Of a stretch of 64,000 nt of DNA, positions 8,878-18,154 are shown piece by piece. The stretch comes from Laribacter hongkongensis DSM 14985 (GTDB taxonomy: Bacteria; Pseudomonadota; Gammaproteobacteria; Burkholderiales; Aquaspirillaceae). Positions within the stretch are counted from its first letter, which is position 1. Each line of letters begins with the position of its first letter. Under the pieces are notes generated by a model. It had not been told where the DNA came from and made no database searches. It was given only the letters and a program-made list of their open reading frames with translations. Both the position numbers and the translations under genes were made by a program. The stretch lies in contig NZ_AUHR01000004.1 in NCBI RefSeq assembly GCF_000423285.1, positions 62,001 to 126,000 of the forward strand, in the 5' to 3' direction.

Positions 8878-8879
8878 GG

Positions 8880-9224
8880 CTAAGACCGGGGCTGTTCGGT
8901 AGGAGTGGGCGGGAGCGGCAGTGGCGGGGCGATGTGTTCCGGCGGCGTGCCGCCGCCCTGCTGCTGTTCCAGCCAGTACACAAATGCCAGTACTTCAGCG
9001 ACGGCCTGGTAGAGCTCGGGCGGAATCTGGCTGTCGAGATCGACCTGCATCAGCAGGTTCACGAGTTGCGGTGATTCGTGCACGAACACGCCGGCCTGCT
9101 GGGCGCGCTCGATGATGCGCAACGCCAGTTCGCCCTGGCCCTTGGCCGTCACCTTGGGTGCGACCGAGCCTTCACGATAGGCCAGCGCAACCGCGCTGCG
9201 GCGTTGTTGTTCTTTCTGGTTCAT
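8880..9224 (-). CDS. FlhB C-terminal-domain homologue
   Basis: This 114-residue cytosolic protein matches only the C-terminal substrate-specificity domain of the flagellar export switch FlhB. The segment VTAKGQGELALRIIERA, then PQLVNLLMQVDLDSQIPPEL and YQAVAEVLAFVYWLE follows the FlhB/YscU tail. The membrane part is absent and the autocleavage NPTH motif is missing (RRSAVALAY occupies its position). Stand-alone FlhB-tail proteins are known beside FliK-like genes in other bacteria (Bacillus YlqH type). Its start overlaps the stop of the FliK-like gene by 1 base. No other flagellar gene is in the window; a flagellar role is inferred. Confidence 0.82.
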   Translation of the reverse strand: MNQKEQQRRSAVALAYREGSVAPKVTAKGQGELALRIIERAQQAGVFVHESPQLVNLLMQVDLDSQIPPELYQAVAEVLAFVYWLEQQQGGGTPPEHIAPPLPLPPTPTEQPRS

Positions 9225-10396
9225 CAGGCGTCCCGGTTAACCGAATACTGGATGAGGGTCAAACCGCCGGAATCAAGCTGTCCGGCCAGCTGGTTGCGGT
9301 GGGCGGCCAGCTGGGCCGCCGATGCGGGGCTGAGGGCATCCATGCGGATCTGCACGCCGCTGCCGGTCAGGCGGATGCGGGCCTCGACCGGGCCCAGGTG
9401 CGGCAGGTTGAGTGCCAGCCGGCCGGTCCAGCTGCCGGGCTGGGCGCTGCCGCCTTCGGCTTCGCGTTCGTCGGCGTGCGGTTCTTCTTCGACCAGCAGT
9501 TCGAAACCCTGTTCCGGCCAGGCGGTGCCCTGCACCAGCAACTGGCGGTGTTCCAGCGTGTCGAGCTGGCGGGCGACCAGTTGCCCCAGTGCGGTGTTGG
9601 CATTCTGGTGGCGGGTGGCGGTGGCCTCCTGTTCGTCCGGGCCGCGCAGGGCTGCGCGCAGGCTGGCGTAACGGTCGCTGACCGGTTCGTTTTCCGCTTC
9701 GGCATGCTGTCGGGTCAGCAGTGACAACAGGGCGCGCGGCAGTTCCAGCCTGGCCTGCGGTTCGGCCTGGATGTCGGCGAGCTGGCGCTGGCCGTTGACC
9801 CACTGCGCCAGGTGCGATTCGTAAAAGGCGCCGCTGCCGCTGACCAGCAGGCGCAGCGCCTGGGCCATGGCCTTGGTGTCGGGCTGGGCCGCCAGCGCGT
9901 TCTGCATGGCGGTCATGCTGGGCTGGCGGGCGATCAGGGGCGTGCGGGCACTATCCGGCGTGGCCTGGGCACGGCTGTCTTCATTGCCGCGAGCGGCCTG
10001 CGTCAGCAGGGTGGCAAGGTAGCGCGAGGCACCCGAGAGGGTGACGCGCGACAGCTGGCGATCAACCTGCTCGCTGAGCGGGTCGCCGTTGAGATGGAAG
10101 GTGAGCTTGGGCGAAATTTGCGCCACCGACAGGCGCAGGGTGGAGCCCGGCTCGGCGGCCAGCATCTGTCCGCGGTTGAGGTTGAGGGTCAGGAGCTGGT
10201 TCTTGACCAGCACCAGAAAACGGTTGCCCGACAGCGAGTCGACCACGCGGGCATTGACCTGTTCGCCGTCCTTGAGGTCGGGCAGCTTGGCCGGCAGCGG
10301 GTTGACTTCCAGCATGGGCCGGTTGTCGCGCAGCAGGCGTGACAACTGGGCGGGGGCGACTTCGCGCAGGGCGAGCGGGGACGGGATCGGTTGCAT
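9224..10396 (-). CDS. FliK-like hook-length control protein
   Basis: This 390-residue protein ends in a Flg_hook-type domain: LALNLPHLGPVEARIRLTG, then the helix AAQLAAHRNQLAGQLDSGGL. The middle is low-complexity and Gln/Ala/Arg-rich, as is common in FliK-family ruler proteins. Canonical FliK sits in the flagellar operon; this copy is instead paired with an FlhB-tail protein and precedes mfd. It may tune export-substrate switching, but an unrelated role cannot be excluded from sequence. The ATG at 10396 has no competing start. Confidence 0.72.
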   Translation of the reverse strand: MQPIPSPLALREVAPAQLSRLLRDNRPMLEVNPLPAKLPDLKDGEQVNARVVDSLSGNRFLVLVKNQLLTLNLNRGQMLAAEPGSTLRLSVAQISPKLTFHLNGDPLSEQVDRQLSRVTLSGASRYLATLLTQAARGNEDSRAQATPDSARTPLIARQPSMTAMQNALAAQPDTKAMAQALRLLVSGSGAFYESHLAQWVNGQRQLADIQAEPQARLELPRALLSLLTRQHAEAENEPVSDRYASLRAALRGPDEQEATATRHQNANTALGQLVARQLDTLEHRQLLVQGTAWPEQGFELLVEEEPHADEREAEGGSAQPGSWTGRLALNLPHLGPVEARIRLTGSGVQIRMDALSPASAAQLAAHRNQLAGQLDSGGLTLIQYSVNRDA

Positions 10397-10486
10397 GGCA
10401 GGTCGGACGGGTCAGCTCGCTGCATTGTAACGGCTGACCCCGGTTCAGGGGATGCCTGTCATGTCCCTCCCCCGTTCATGCCTGCA

Positions 10487-10927
10487 TCAGCGGGTGGCGT
10501 AGACGCGGGTTTTGCCGTCACGGTCAAAGGCAATGACCTGATAGCGGTCCTTGCGGCCATCGGGCATTTCCATGCCCGGCGACCCCGCCGGCATGCCCGG
10601 CACGGCCAGCCCGCGGATGGCCGGCTTGTCGCGCAGTACCTGTTTGACGAGATCGGCCGGCACATGGCCTTCGAACACATAGCCGCCGATTTCGGCGGTG
10701 TGGCACGACGCCAGCTGCTGCGGTACGCCCAGACGCTGCTTTTTCTGCCAGATGTCCTGGGCCACGGCGGCCTTGGTGGCAAAGCCGGAAGTCTTGAGGT
10801 GCTCCACCCACAGGTGGCAGCAGCCGCAACCCGGTTGTTCGTGGACCACGGCGGTCGGCAGCGCCTGCGCCTGCACGGTTGAAACAGCGGTCAGCAGGGC
10901 CAGCAGGCGGGAAAGACGGTAAGACAT
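10487..10927 (-). CDS. Periplasmic DUF411 copper-binding protein
   Basis: This is a predicted exported protein of 146 residues. The signal peptide covers about residues 1-20 (SYRLSRLLALLTAVSTVQA). The DUF411 features are a Cys cluster PGCGCCHLW (Cys34, 36, 37), a later CHTAEIGGYVFEGHVPADL, and a Met-containing PGMPAGSPGMEMPDG. Related proteins, including CopG of Pseudomonas, bind copper in the periplasm (established for the family as I recall it). I use the ATG at 10927, preceded by GGAG five bases upstream; the frame is open further back. It is the last gene of the copper cluster. Confidence 0.83.
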   Translation of the reverse strand: MSYRLSRLLALLTAVSTVQAQALPTAVVHEQPGCGCCHLWVEHLKTSGFATKAAVAQDIWQKKQRLGVPQQLASCHTAEIGGYVFEGHVPADLVKQVLRDKPAIRGLAVPGMPAGSPGMEMPDGRKDRYQVIAFDRDGKTRVYATR

Positions 10928-10985
10928 GACAACTCCAGTCGGTTTGGATCGGGATTCAGGAAAAAACACGAAACGATGATGCAAT

Positions 10986-12500
10986 TCAGGCCCGCACCCG
11001 CAGGGTGGCCATCATGCCGGCGTCTTCGTGTTCGAGGACGTGGCAGTGGTAGAGCAGTTCGCCTGGATGGTCGAAGCGGGTCAGCAGGGTCAGGCGCGAG
11101 CGCGGCGGCAGGTTGACGGTGTCGCGCCAGGTCGGCGTGACCGGACGGCCATCGATGGCCACCAGCTGGAAGCGGCCGCCATGCAGGTGGAAGGGATGGT
11201 CCATGTGGCTGCGGTTGACCACCTCCCATGCCTCGACTTCACCCACGCGGGCCTCCAGGTCGACGCGGTCCATGTCGTAGGTCTTGCCGTCGATCAGGAA
11301 CAGGCCTTCGACCATGCGCTGCGGATCGGCCATGGCATGCCCGGCATGGGCCGCCATGTCGTGCGGGCGCTCGTCCAGCACGATTTCGCGCCGGCGTACC
11401 GGTGCGCCGAGCGGCACCACCGGCCTGAGGGTGGCCGGCAGGGTGAAAGGCGCTGCCGGCTCGCGCCCGCTGCTGATCCCGATATCCAGCAGGGGGACGG
11501 GTGCGGTCTGCTCCGGACTCATCATTTTCTGCCGGGCATAAGGCAGTGACACCAGTGTCAGCGGTGTGCCGGAATGGTGCGGGAAGGTGACGACGAATTC
11601 GCTGCGCTCGCCCGGTACCAGCAGGTAGTCCCCGACCGGCTGCGGCGCCGGCAGCCAGCCGCCGTCACTGGCGACCCGCACCAGTCTGGCTCCGGGCACG
11701 GCCAGCCGCAGGTAGCGGGCAGCGCAGGCATTGACTACGCGCAGGCGCCGGGTTTCACCGGGAGCGACGGTCAGGCGCGGGTGATGCTGGCCGTTGACCA
11801 GCACCACGTCGCCTTCGCGGCCGTCCATCCAGTCTGCCAATGTGTGGGCGGCCACCTGGTTGCCGGTATCGAAACGCTGGTCGGAAATCACCAGCAGGCT
11901 TTCCGGCAGGCCGGCCAGCGGGTCCGCCGGATCGCGCACCAGCACGGCACCGGCCAGCCCCATGGCCGCCTGGCGTGCGGTGCGGCCGTGCGGATGCGGG
12001 TGATACCAGTAGGTACCGTACCAGTCGGCCGGCAGCTGCCAGCGGGCGACAAAATCGTTACCGGGGGCGATGGCTTGACGCGGGTGGCCGTCGAACTCCG
12101 GTGCCACCGGCAGGCCGTGCCAGTGCACGGTGGTGGATTCGGCCAGCCGGTTGCGCAGGGTCAGGCTGACCTGGTCGCCGGCGGTGAGTTCAATGAGTGG
12201 TCCCGGTACGCTGCCGTTGAAGGTCCACAGCCGGGTCGGTTCGCCGGGCAGCAGTGCATGGCGGGTTTCGGCCAGGGTCAGTGTGCCGGCAAACCGGCCG
12301 GCCGTGCCGGATTGGTTGGCAAGGCGGGCCGGTTCGCGCAGGGAGGTACCGCCTGACAAGGGCTGGCGGGCGACCGGAGCCGGTGCGGCGGGCGTGGATG
12401 CGGGGGCGGGCATGCCGTGATGGGCATGCGGATTGGCGCGGGCAGCCAGCGGCCACAGCGGCAGGCTGGCGAGCGCCGTCAGCAGGTGACGTCGTTGCAT
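10986..12500 (-). CDS. Multicopper oxidase (CopA/CueO type), Tat-exported
   Basis: This protein is a likely periplasmic cuprous oxidase for copper tolerance. The 504-residue protein begins MQRRHLLTALASLPLW, a twin-arginine-like signal. The four copper-binding segments are present: TTVHWHGLPV near 124, YWYHPHPHG near 166, HPFHLHGG near 433 and HCHVLEHEDAGMM near 485, giving the type 1, 2 and 3 ligand pattern. A short His/Met-rich stretch (HAHHGMPAP) follows the signal. It sits between a small secreted protein and the DUF411 protein, which supports the copper assignment. Confidence 0.93.
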   Translation of the reverse strand: MQRRHLLTALASLPLWPLAARANPHAHHGMPAPASTPAAPAPVARQPLSGGTSLREPARLANQSGTAGRFAGTLTLAETRHALLPGEPTRLWTFNGSVPGPLIELTAGDQVSLTLRNRLAESTTVHWHGLPVAPEFDGHPRQAIAPGNDFVARWQLPADWYGTYWYHPHPHGRTARQAAMGLAGAVLVRDPADPLAGLPESLLVISDQRFDTGNQVAAHTLADWMDGREGDVVLVNGQHHPRLTVAPGETRRLRVVNACAARYLRLAVPGARLVRVASDGGWLPAPQPVGDYLLVPGERSEFVVTFPHHSGTPLTLVSLPYARQKMMSPEQTAPVPLLDIGISSGREPAAPFTLPATLRPVVPLGAPVRRREIVLDERPHDMAAHAGHAMADPQRMVEGLFLIDGKTYDMDRVDLEARVGEVEAWEVVNRSHMDHPFHLHGGRFQLVAIDGRPVTPTWRDTVNLPPRSRLTLLTRFDHPGELLYHCHVLEHEDAGMMATLRVRA

Positions 12501-12595
12501 GACAGAAACTTTCTCTCGTGCCGGCGGCTATCAGCCGGCCGGCGGGCAGACATGGCCGGCACCGGAAGGTGACGGCTGCATGAGCGGGAGAAAGG

Positions 12596-12961
12596 TCAGG
12601 TGCGCGGAGGCTTGTCCGGCGGAGGGAGTGCCCGGCTGGCCAGCGGGGCGATTGCCGTGGCCGGGCGGGTGGTGGCCAGCGTCAGGAGCGGCAGGCCGGC
12701 CGGAACGGCATCGGCCGGCAGGGCGACGACGCAACAGGCGTGGCTGCCGGCGACGGCGCCCTGGCAGTCAGTGGTGCCGCTGCGGCAGACCGACAGGGCG
12801 GGTTCGTCGGGGGGAGCGGCGTGGCGGCGCGATATACCGGCTTCGTGCGCAGCCGGCATGCCGTCATGACAGGCTGCCTGTGCCGGCGCCGCGAGCAGCA
12901 GCAGGCCCGCCGTCCACAGGACGGCGAGCAGGGCAAACAGCGGGCGGGCGAGGCGGGTCAT
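12596..12961 (-). CDS. Small exported protein of the copper cluster
   Basis: This 121-residue protein has an N-terminal signal peptide (LARPLFALLAVLWTAGLLLL, cleavage near AQA). The mature part has four Cys (ACHDGMP, VCRSGTTDC, HACC region) and several His, and ends in a Pro-rich tail. The composition resembles the small DUF2946-like proteins found beside copper genes, but I cannot confirm the family. It lies 24 bases after rlmB and about 95 bases before the multicopper oxidase, all on the minus strand, so a copper-related periplasmic role is inferred. Confidence 0.62.
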   Translation of the reverse strand: MTRLARPLFALLAVLWTAGLLLLAAPAQAACHDGMPAAHEAGISRRHAAPPDEPALSVCRSGTTDCQGAVAGSHACCVVALPADAVPAGLPLLTLATTRPATAIAPLASRALPPPDKPPRT

Positions 12962-12985
12962 GAACCGGAGTGTAGTGCAGCCGGC

Positions 12986-13759
12986 TCAGGCCTGGCGGCG
13001 TTCGGCGGCGAGCGTGTGCTGGCGGCGGGTTTCGGCCAGCACCATGCCGGTGGCAACCGACACGTTGAGGCTTTCCACCGTGCCGAACATCGGGATGCTG
13101 ACCAGCAGGTCGCAGTGCTCGCGGGTCAGGCGGCGCATGCCTTCGCCTTCAGATCCCATGACCCATGCCAGTGATTCCGGTGCTTCGAAATGGTAGAGGT
13201 CGCTCTGGCCGTCCATGTCGGTACCGGCGATCCAGATGCCGCGGTCCTTGAGGTCGCGCAGGGTCCGGGCGAGGTTGGTGACCTGGATGTACGGCACGGT
13301 TTCGGCTGCACCGCAGGCAACCTTGCTGACGGTGGCGTTGAGGCCGGCCGAGCGGTCCTTGGGGGCCAGCACGGCATGTACGCCCATGGCATCGGCCACG
13401 CGCAGGCAGGCGCCGAGATTGTGCGGGTCGGTGATGCCGTCGAGGATCAGGAGGAAGGGCGGGGTCGTCAGGGTGTCGAGCACGTCGTCGACGTTGACGA
13501 TGCGGTGGCTGGCATCGATCACGGCGGCGATGCCCTGATGGCGGGCGTGACCGGTCATGGCATCGAGCCGTTCGTTGTCGAGCGGGATGACCCGGATGCC
13601 TTCGTCGGCGGCCTTGGCCAGCGCTTCCTGCATGCGGCGGTCTTCACGGCCGCGGGTGATGTAGATCTCGATCAGGCTTTTGGGCGACTGGAACAGGCGG
13701 GCATTGACGGCATGAAAACCGTGGATGAGTTTTTTCTGCGACACGCTGGGGTCCGGCAA
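12986..13759 (-). CDS. rlmB: 23S rRNA (guanosine-2'-O-)-methyltransferase RlmB
   Basis: This SpoU-family enzyme methylates G2251 of 23S rRNA. The 257-residue length fits. The N-terminal substrate-binding domain starts with [14 protein letters not shown]. The knot-fold motifs are [29 protein letters not shown] near 197 and [17 protein letters not shown] near 220-238. The canonical rnr neighbour is absent here. The small copper-cluster protein follows 24 bases downstream and may share its transcript. Confidence 0.95.
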   Translation of the reverse strand: MPDPSVSQKKLIHGFHAVNARLFQSPKSLIEIYITRGREDRRMQEALAKAADEGIRVIPLDNERLDAMTGHARHQGIAAVIDASHRIVNVDDVLDTLTTPPFLLILDGITDPHNLGACLRVADAMGVHAVLAPKDRSAGLNATVSKVACGAAETVPYIQVTNLARTLRDLKDRGIWIAGTDMDGQSDLYHFEAPESLAWVMGSEGEGMRRLTREHCDLLVSIPMFGTVESLNVSVATGMVLAETRRQHTLAAERRQA

Positions 13760-13803
13760 GAAAGGGCAAAGGCGGCATTCTACCGGTTAGCGGGCCGGCT
13801 GGC

Positions 13804-16083
13804 TCAGGTCAGTGCGACCGGAGGCGCATCGCTGTCGAACATCCGGCTGAACGAATGCAGGGCCTCTGCGGCCAGCGGCGGGCTGTAGAAATAGCCCTGG
13901 ATCAGTTCGCTGCCGCAGCGGGCCAGAAAATCACGCTGGTCGGCTGTTTCCACGCCTTCGGCCACCACGGACAACGACAGTTTCTTGGCCATGGCGATGA
14001 TGGCTTCGGTGATGGCCAGGTCGCTGGCATCGGCCGGAATGCCGCTGACGAAGGTGCGGTCGATTTTCAGCGTGTCGAGCGGGAAGCGCTTGAGCTGCGC
14101 CAGACTGGAGTAGCCGGTGCCAAAGTCGTCGATCGACAGGCGCACGCCCAGTTCCTTGAGCTCGGTCATCAGGGCGATGGCAGCGGTCGGGTTGTTGATC
14201 AGGGTGCTTTCGGTCACTTCCAGCTCCAGCCTGCGGGCAGCGAGGCCGCTGTCCGACAGGACCGCTTTCAGGTGATGCGTGAGGCCGGGATCATTGAACT
14301 GGTGGGCCGACAGGTTGACCGCGACGTGTCCTACGCTGAATCCGGCCGTGTCCCACGCTGCCAGCTGCCGGCAGGCGGTTTCCAGTACCCAGCGGCCGAT
14401 CGGCAGGATCAGCCCGGTTTCCTCTGCCAGCGGAATGAAGGTGGCGGGGGACACCTGGCCCAGCTCGGGGTGATGCCAGCGCAGCAGGACTTCGACACCG
14501 ACCAAGCGCTGGCGGTGCGGGTCGATTTGTGGCTGGTACGCCAGGGTAAGCTGATTGCGCGGCAGGGCGTGGCGCAAGGCATTTTCCAGTGCCAGCCGCT
14601 GGTTGGAGAGGCCGTGCAGGGTGTGGGTAAAAAAGGCAAAGGTATTCTTGCCGGCGTCCTTGGCGCGATAAAGCGCGGTATCGGCATGGCGCAGCAGGGT
14701 GGCGGCATCCTTGCCGTGCTCGGGGGCCAGGGCGATGCCGATGGAGGCGGTGATGTGCAGTTCCTGGTTTTCCAGCGTGATGGGCTGTGACAGTTCGTCC
14801 AGCAGGCGGTTGGCCATGTCGATGACGGCGGTGCGCTGGCCGGTGTCTTCCAGCAGCAGGGTGAACTCGTCACCGCCCTGGCGGGCCAGCAGGGCATTGC
14901 TGCCCACGACAAACGACAGGCGTGCGGCCACGATGCGCAGGAGGTTGTCGCCGGTGGCGTGACCGAAGCTGTCGTTGATGAGCTTGAAGCGGTCCAGGTC
15001 GATGAACAGCACGGCAAAGGACTGCTCGATGCCGGAGAGGCAGATGTCCTCGAGCTTGCGGAACAGGGCGTCACGGTTGAGCAGGCGGGTGAGCGGATCA
15101 TGGCTGGCGAGGAACACCAGCCGGTCTTCGGCGGCCTTGCGGCGCGAAATGTCGGTGAACACGCCGACGTAGTTGGATACCCGGTCTTCATCGTATACCG
15201 CGCTCAGGGACAGCCAGACCGGATACAGGCGGCCGTCGCGGTGGCGGTCGAACATTTCTCCCTGCCAGTGCCCGTGTTCGGCCAGCGACTGCATCATTTG
15301 CATGTTGGTGGCCTGGCCGACGTGGTCGGTGCGGAACATGCGCGAGCGGCGTCCCAGTGCCTGCTCCTCGGTGTAGCCGGTGATGCGGGTAAACGCCGGA
15401 TTGACGGTGATCAGGGTGCCGTCGGCATCGGTAAGCAGGATGCCTTCGCTGGAGTTTTCAAACACGGTGGCGGCCAGTTGCAGCGTGCGCTCGGTTTCCA
15501 GGCGAGCGCTGATGTCGAGGCCGACGCCGACAATCACCCGTTCGCCACGGAATTCGGTCAGGCGGCTGTGCAGTTCCACCGACAGCCGGTGGCCGTTGCG
15601 GTGGATCAGTGGCAGGACGTAGTGCTGTTCGGTGATGTTGTCCCGGTGACGCCGGCGGACTGATTCACCGATCTCGTGCGCCACTCCGGGAGGCATCAGG
15701 TCAACAAGGGATTTGCCGGCCAGTGCGCCGGCCGGATACCCGAGCATTTCGCTGGCGCGCTGGTTGGCGTAGATCAGCGTGTGTTCCTTGAGGATGTAGA
15801 TGCCGACCAGTGATTGCTCGATCAGGGCATCGTACTGTGCCCGCAGGTCACGCAATTCGCTGCGCTGGCTCCGGTAGAGATGCTCGCGCCGGCGCCAGTA
15901 ATGGCGGCTCAGGCCCCAGCCCAGCCAGGAGAGCAGCAGTGCGGCCAGCAGCAGCGTGGTGGTCAGGGATGCCGGTGTGACATCGCCGATCCGGGGGGCG
16001 GCATATGCTGCAAGCGCACATGCCAGACCGGTTCCAAGGCAGAGGAGCTGGCGTGGCAGGCGGGAGCGGAAAGAAGAAGGCAT
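13804..16083 (-). CDS. PAS-PAS-GGDEF-EAL c-di-GMP signalling protein
   Basis: This membrane sensor of 759 residues (as called) makes or breaks c-di-GMP. Two transmembrane helices in the first 60 residues precede a PAS domain (QSLVGIYILKEHTLIYANQR), a second PAS (TVFENSSEGILLTDADGT), a GGDEF domain (RQGGDEF near 398) and an EAL domain. The EAL signature is EVLLRW, and [16 protein letters not shown] and AEGVET are intact, so phosphodiesterase activity is plausible. No RxxD I-site precedes GGDEF. A TTG at 16146 would add 21 residues, but that TTGACT looks like a promoter -35 box, so I prefer the ATG at 16083, although neither start has a good ribosome binding site. Confidence 0.92.
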   Translation of the reverse strand: MPSSFRSRLPRQLLCLGTGLACALAAYAAPRIGDVTPASLTTTLLLAALLLSWLGWGLSRHYWRRREHLYRSQRSELRDLRAQYDALIEQSLVGIYILKEHTLIYANQRASEMLGYPAGALAGKSLVDLMPPGVAHEIGESVRRRHRDNITEQHYVLPLIHRNGHRLSVELHSRLTEFRGERVIVGVGLDISARLETERTLQLAATVFENSSEGILLTDADGTLITVNPAFTRITGYTEEQALGRRSRMFRTDHVGQATNMQMMQSLAEHGHWQGEMFDRHRDGRLYPVWLSLSAVYDEDRVSNYVGVFTDISRRKAAEDRLVFLASHDPLTRLLNRDALFRKLEDICLSGIEQSFAVLFIDLDRFKLINDSFGHATGDNLLRIVAARLSFVVGSNALLARQGGDEFTLLLEDTGQRTAVIDMANRLLDELSQPITLENQELHITASIGIALAPEHGKDAATLLRHADTALYRAKDAGKNTFAFFTHTLHGLSNQRLALENALRHALPRNQLTLAYQPQIDPHRQRLVGVEVLLRWHHPELGQVSPATFIPLAEETGLILPIGRWVLETACRQLAAWDTAGFSVGHVAVNLSAHQFNDPGLTHHLKAVLSDSGLAARRLELEVTESTLINNPTAAIALMTELKELGVRLSIDDFGTGYSSLAQLKRFPLDTLKIDRTFVSGIPADASDLAITEAIIAMAKKLSLSVVAEGVETADQRDFLARCGSELIQGYFYSPPLAAEALHSFSRMFDSDAPPVALT

Positions 16084-16116
16084 CCGGCAGGAAGACAGGA
16101 AACAGGGGATGCGCCA

Positions 16117-16146
16117 GAGGTATCGCGAAACGCCGCGCCAAGTCAA
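16117..16146 (-). promoter_or_regulatory. Possible promoter of the PAS-GGDEF-EAL gene
   Basis: On the minus strand TTGACT is followed after 16 bases by GATACC. The -35 is strong and the -10 is weak. It sits about 35 bases before the chosen ATG. It also explains why the TTG at 16146 is probably not a start codon. Confidence 0.35.
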
Positions 16147-16227
16147 ATGTCATTATCTGGTGCGGCATGGGAAAACCGGTCTTGCCTGACGATAATGGAT
16201 GATGCTTCGCCGTGGAGAGAAACCAGC

Positions 16228-16590
16228 ATGAGGACTACATGGGCCGTAATCGGGCTGCTGATGGCTGGTAGTGCACCGGCCGCAGAAGTCACGGTCTGGT
16301 CGCCGGCCTTGTGGCAGCAGGCCGATGCCGTGGTGGCGGTCGAGGTCGAACCGGCCCGGCGCGACGGGCCGCTTGAGCAGGTGTGGGTACGGGTGACCAG
16401 TGTGTACCGGGCACCGTTGCGGACAGGAGAAGTGATTGCCCTGGCCGGCTTTGACGGTGACCTGACCCCGTCGCCAGGGCAGCGGAAAATCGTCGCACTC
16501 CTGCAACGGGGAGCATTCTGGCAATTGCCTGATACGTCATATTGCCTGCCTGACTCGCCGGAATGGCGGGCCATTCTGGGTGAGTACTGA
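16228..16590 (+). CDS. Small secreted protein of unknown function
   Basis: I do not recognise this 120-residue protein. It starts with a clear signal peptide ([19 protein letters not shown], then EVTVW). The mature domain is rich in beta-type segments ([27 protein letters not shown]) and has one Cys in the C-terminal [13 protein letters not shown] ribosome binding site GGAGAG lies 8 bases before the ATG; the frame is open further upstream but without a better start. It is divergent from the c-di-GMP gene and upstream of coaD. A periplasmic location is predicted; function unknown. Confidence 0.7.
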   Translation: MRTTWAVIGLLMAGSAPAAEVTVWSPALWQQADAVVAVEVEPARRDGPLEQVWVRVTSVYRAPLRTGEVIALAGFDGDLTPSPGQRKIVALLQRGAFWQLPDTSYCLPDSPEWRAILGEY

Positions 16591-16691
16591 GCAGTCTCTT
16601 TTCATGCTGCCATGCAAAAAGCTTTGCCGCGGTTCCATGCTGCGTTTACAGTGCGCGCATCCTGTTTTTGCACTGCAACGGGAGGCAATCC

Positions 16692-17225
16692 TTGAAACGC
16701 GCGGTTTATGCCGGCAGTTTTGACCCGGTGACCAATGGCCATTTGTGGATGATCCAGCAGGCCGTCGAGCTGTTTGACGAGCTGATCGTGGCGATCGGGG
16801 TCAACCCCGACAAGCACTGCACCTTCAGCGCTGAAGACCGGGCCGCCATGCTGCGGGAAACCACCCAGCAGTATCCGAACCTGCGCGTCGAAGTCTTCGA
16901 CAACCAGTTTCTGGTGTCGTACGCCCAGTCGGTGGGGGCCAACTACATCGTGCGCGGCATCCGCACCACCAGCGATTACGAGTATGAGCGCGCCATGCGC
17001 TACATCAATTCGGACCTGTATCCGAACATCAACACCATTTTCCTGCTGCCGCCCCGCGAATTTGCCGAGGTGTCGTCCACCATGGTGCGCGGGCTGGTCG
17101 GCCCGATGGGCTGGGAAAACATCATTCACCAATACGTACCCGACCCGGTGTACCGGCGGCTGCTCCAGTGGGCAGAGCGCCGTGGCATCCAGCGTTACGG
17201 GGATACAAAGCAACAGGCATCATGA
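16692..17225 (+). CDS. coaD: Phosphopantetheine adenylyltransferase (CoaD)
   Basis: CoaD makes dephospho-CoA from 4'-phosphopantetheine and ATP. The 177-residue protein shows the nucleotidyltransferase motif [12 protein letters not shown] at residues 7-18, the substrate loop [18 protein letters not shown] and the C-terminal SSTMVRGL. I chose the TTG at 16692: it gives the family N-terminus ([11 protein letters not shown]) and has a GGAGG box 6 bases upstream, whereas no ATG fits. Its stop overlaps the ATG of the Nudix fusion gene (ATGA). Confidence 0.95.
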   Translation: MKRAVYAGSFDPVTNGHLWMIQQAVELFDELIVAIGVNPDKHCTFSAEDRAAMLRETTQQYPNLRVEVFDNQFLVSYAQSVGANYIVRGIRTTSDYEYERAMRYINSDLYPNINTIFLLPPREFAEVSSTMVRGLVGPMGWENIIHQYVPDPVYRRLLQWAERRGIQRYGDTKQQAS

Positions 17226-18154
17226 CCAAATGGGTGGATGTCGTCGCCGGGGTGCTGCTGGCCCCGAACGGCGACTTTTTTCTGTCGAGCCGGCCGCAGG
17301 GCAAGCCGTATGCCGGTTACTGGGAGTTCCCCGGCGGCAAGCTGGAAGCCGGCGAAACACCGTATCAGGCGCTGGTACGCGAGCTTGACGAAGAGCTGGG
17401 GCTGACCGTCGAAGAAGCCACGCCGTGGCTGACCCAGCATTTTCACTACGAACACGCCAGCGTGCGGCTGTCGTTCTGGCGGGTGACCCGCTGGCAAGGG
17501 CAGCCGCAGGCGCGCGAAGGCCAGACCTGGGCGTGGCAGCCTGCGGCCGGTGCCCTGAATGTCGCACCGGTGTTGCCGGCCAACACGCCGGTATTCCGGG
17601 CACTGTCCTTGCCGGCCACGCTGGCGCTGACCTGTGCCGGCGAAACCGGAGCTGCCGCCATCCTCGCGCGTATTGGCGCCGACCCTGCCGCCTTTCCGCT
17701 GGTGGTTGTGCGGGAGCCCGGCTGGGCCGAAGCCGACCGCGTACAGCTGGCGCACGAAATCCGGGCACTGACCGCCGGCTGCGGCGGCCGCGTGCTGCTG
17801 GCCGGTGCCACGACGCTGGTGGCCGGGCTGGACGGCGTGCATCTGACCGCCGCACAGCTGATGGCGCTGGACACCCGCCCGGCGGCCGACTGGGCCGGTG
17901 CGTCGGTGCACAGGCAAGAAGAACTTGAGCAGGCTGCCCGGCTGGGACTGGATTACGTCATGCTGGGGCATGTCATGCCCACGCCCAGCCATCCCGGCGT
18001 TCCGCCCTTGGGCTGGTCACGCTTTGCCGGGTTGGCCGGCGGTCGCTGGCCGATGCCGGTCTACGCCCTGGGCGGCATGCAGCCGCAGGACATGCAGGCT
18101 GCACAGGCGCATGGCGCGCACGGAATCGCCATGATGCGGGGAGCATGGCAATGA
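17222..18154 (+). CDS. Nudix (MutT) hydrolase fused to a thiamine-phosphate-synthase-like domain
   Basis: This 310-residue protein has two domains. Residues 1-130 are a MutT-type Nudix hydrolase with a full Nudix box, GKLEAGE...RELDEELG at about 39-60. Residues about 155-310 resemble ThiE/TenI (TMP synthase) barrels, with [33 protein letters not shown] and the C-terminal [12 protein letters not shown]. The fusion is recurrent in beta- and gammaproteobacteria and is usually annotated as 8-oxo-dGTP diphosphatase; the role of the second domain is not settled to my knowledge. The gene is coupled to coaD upstream and overlaps the next gene by 4 bases. Confidence 0.9.
   Translation: MTKWVDVVAGVLLAPNGDFFLSSRPQGKPYAGYWEFPGGKLEAGETPYQALVRELDEELGLTVEEATPWLTQHFHYEHASVRLSFWRVTRWQGQPQAREGQTWAWQPAAGALNVAPVLPANTPVFRALSLPATLALTCAGETGAAAILARIGADPAAFPLVVVREPGWAEADRVQLAHEIRALTAGCGGRVLLAGATTLVAGLDGVHLTAAQLMALDTRPAADWAGASVHRQEELEQAARLGLDYVMLGHVMPTPSHPGVPPLGWSRFAGLAGGRWPMPVYALGGMQPQDMQAAQAHGAHGIAMMRGAWQ

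Noticed and set aside
16084-16146. TTG at 16146 as the start of the PAS-GGDEF-EAL gene
   Set aside because: The TTGACT there fits a promoter -35 box with a -10-like hexamer 16 bases on; the ATG at 16083 gives a typical membrane N-terminus.
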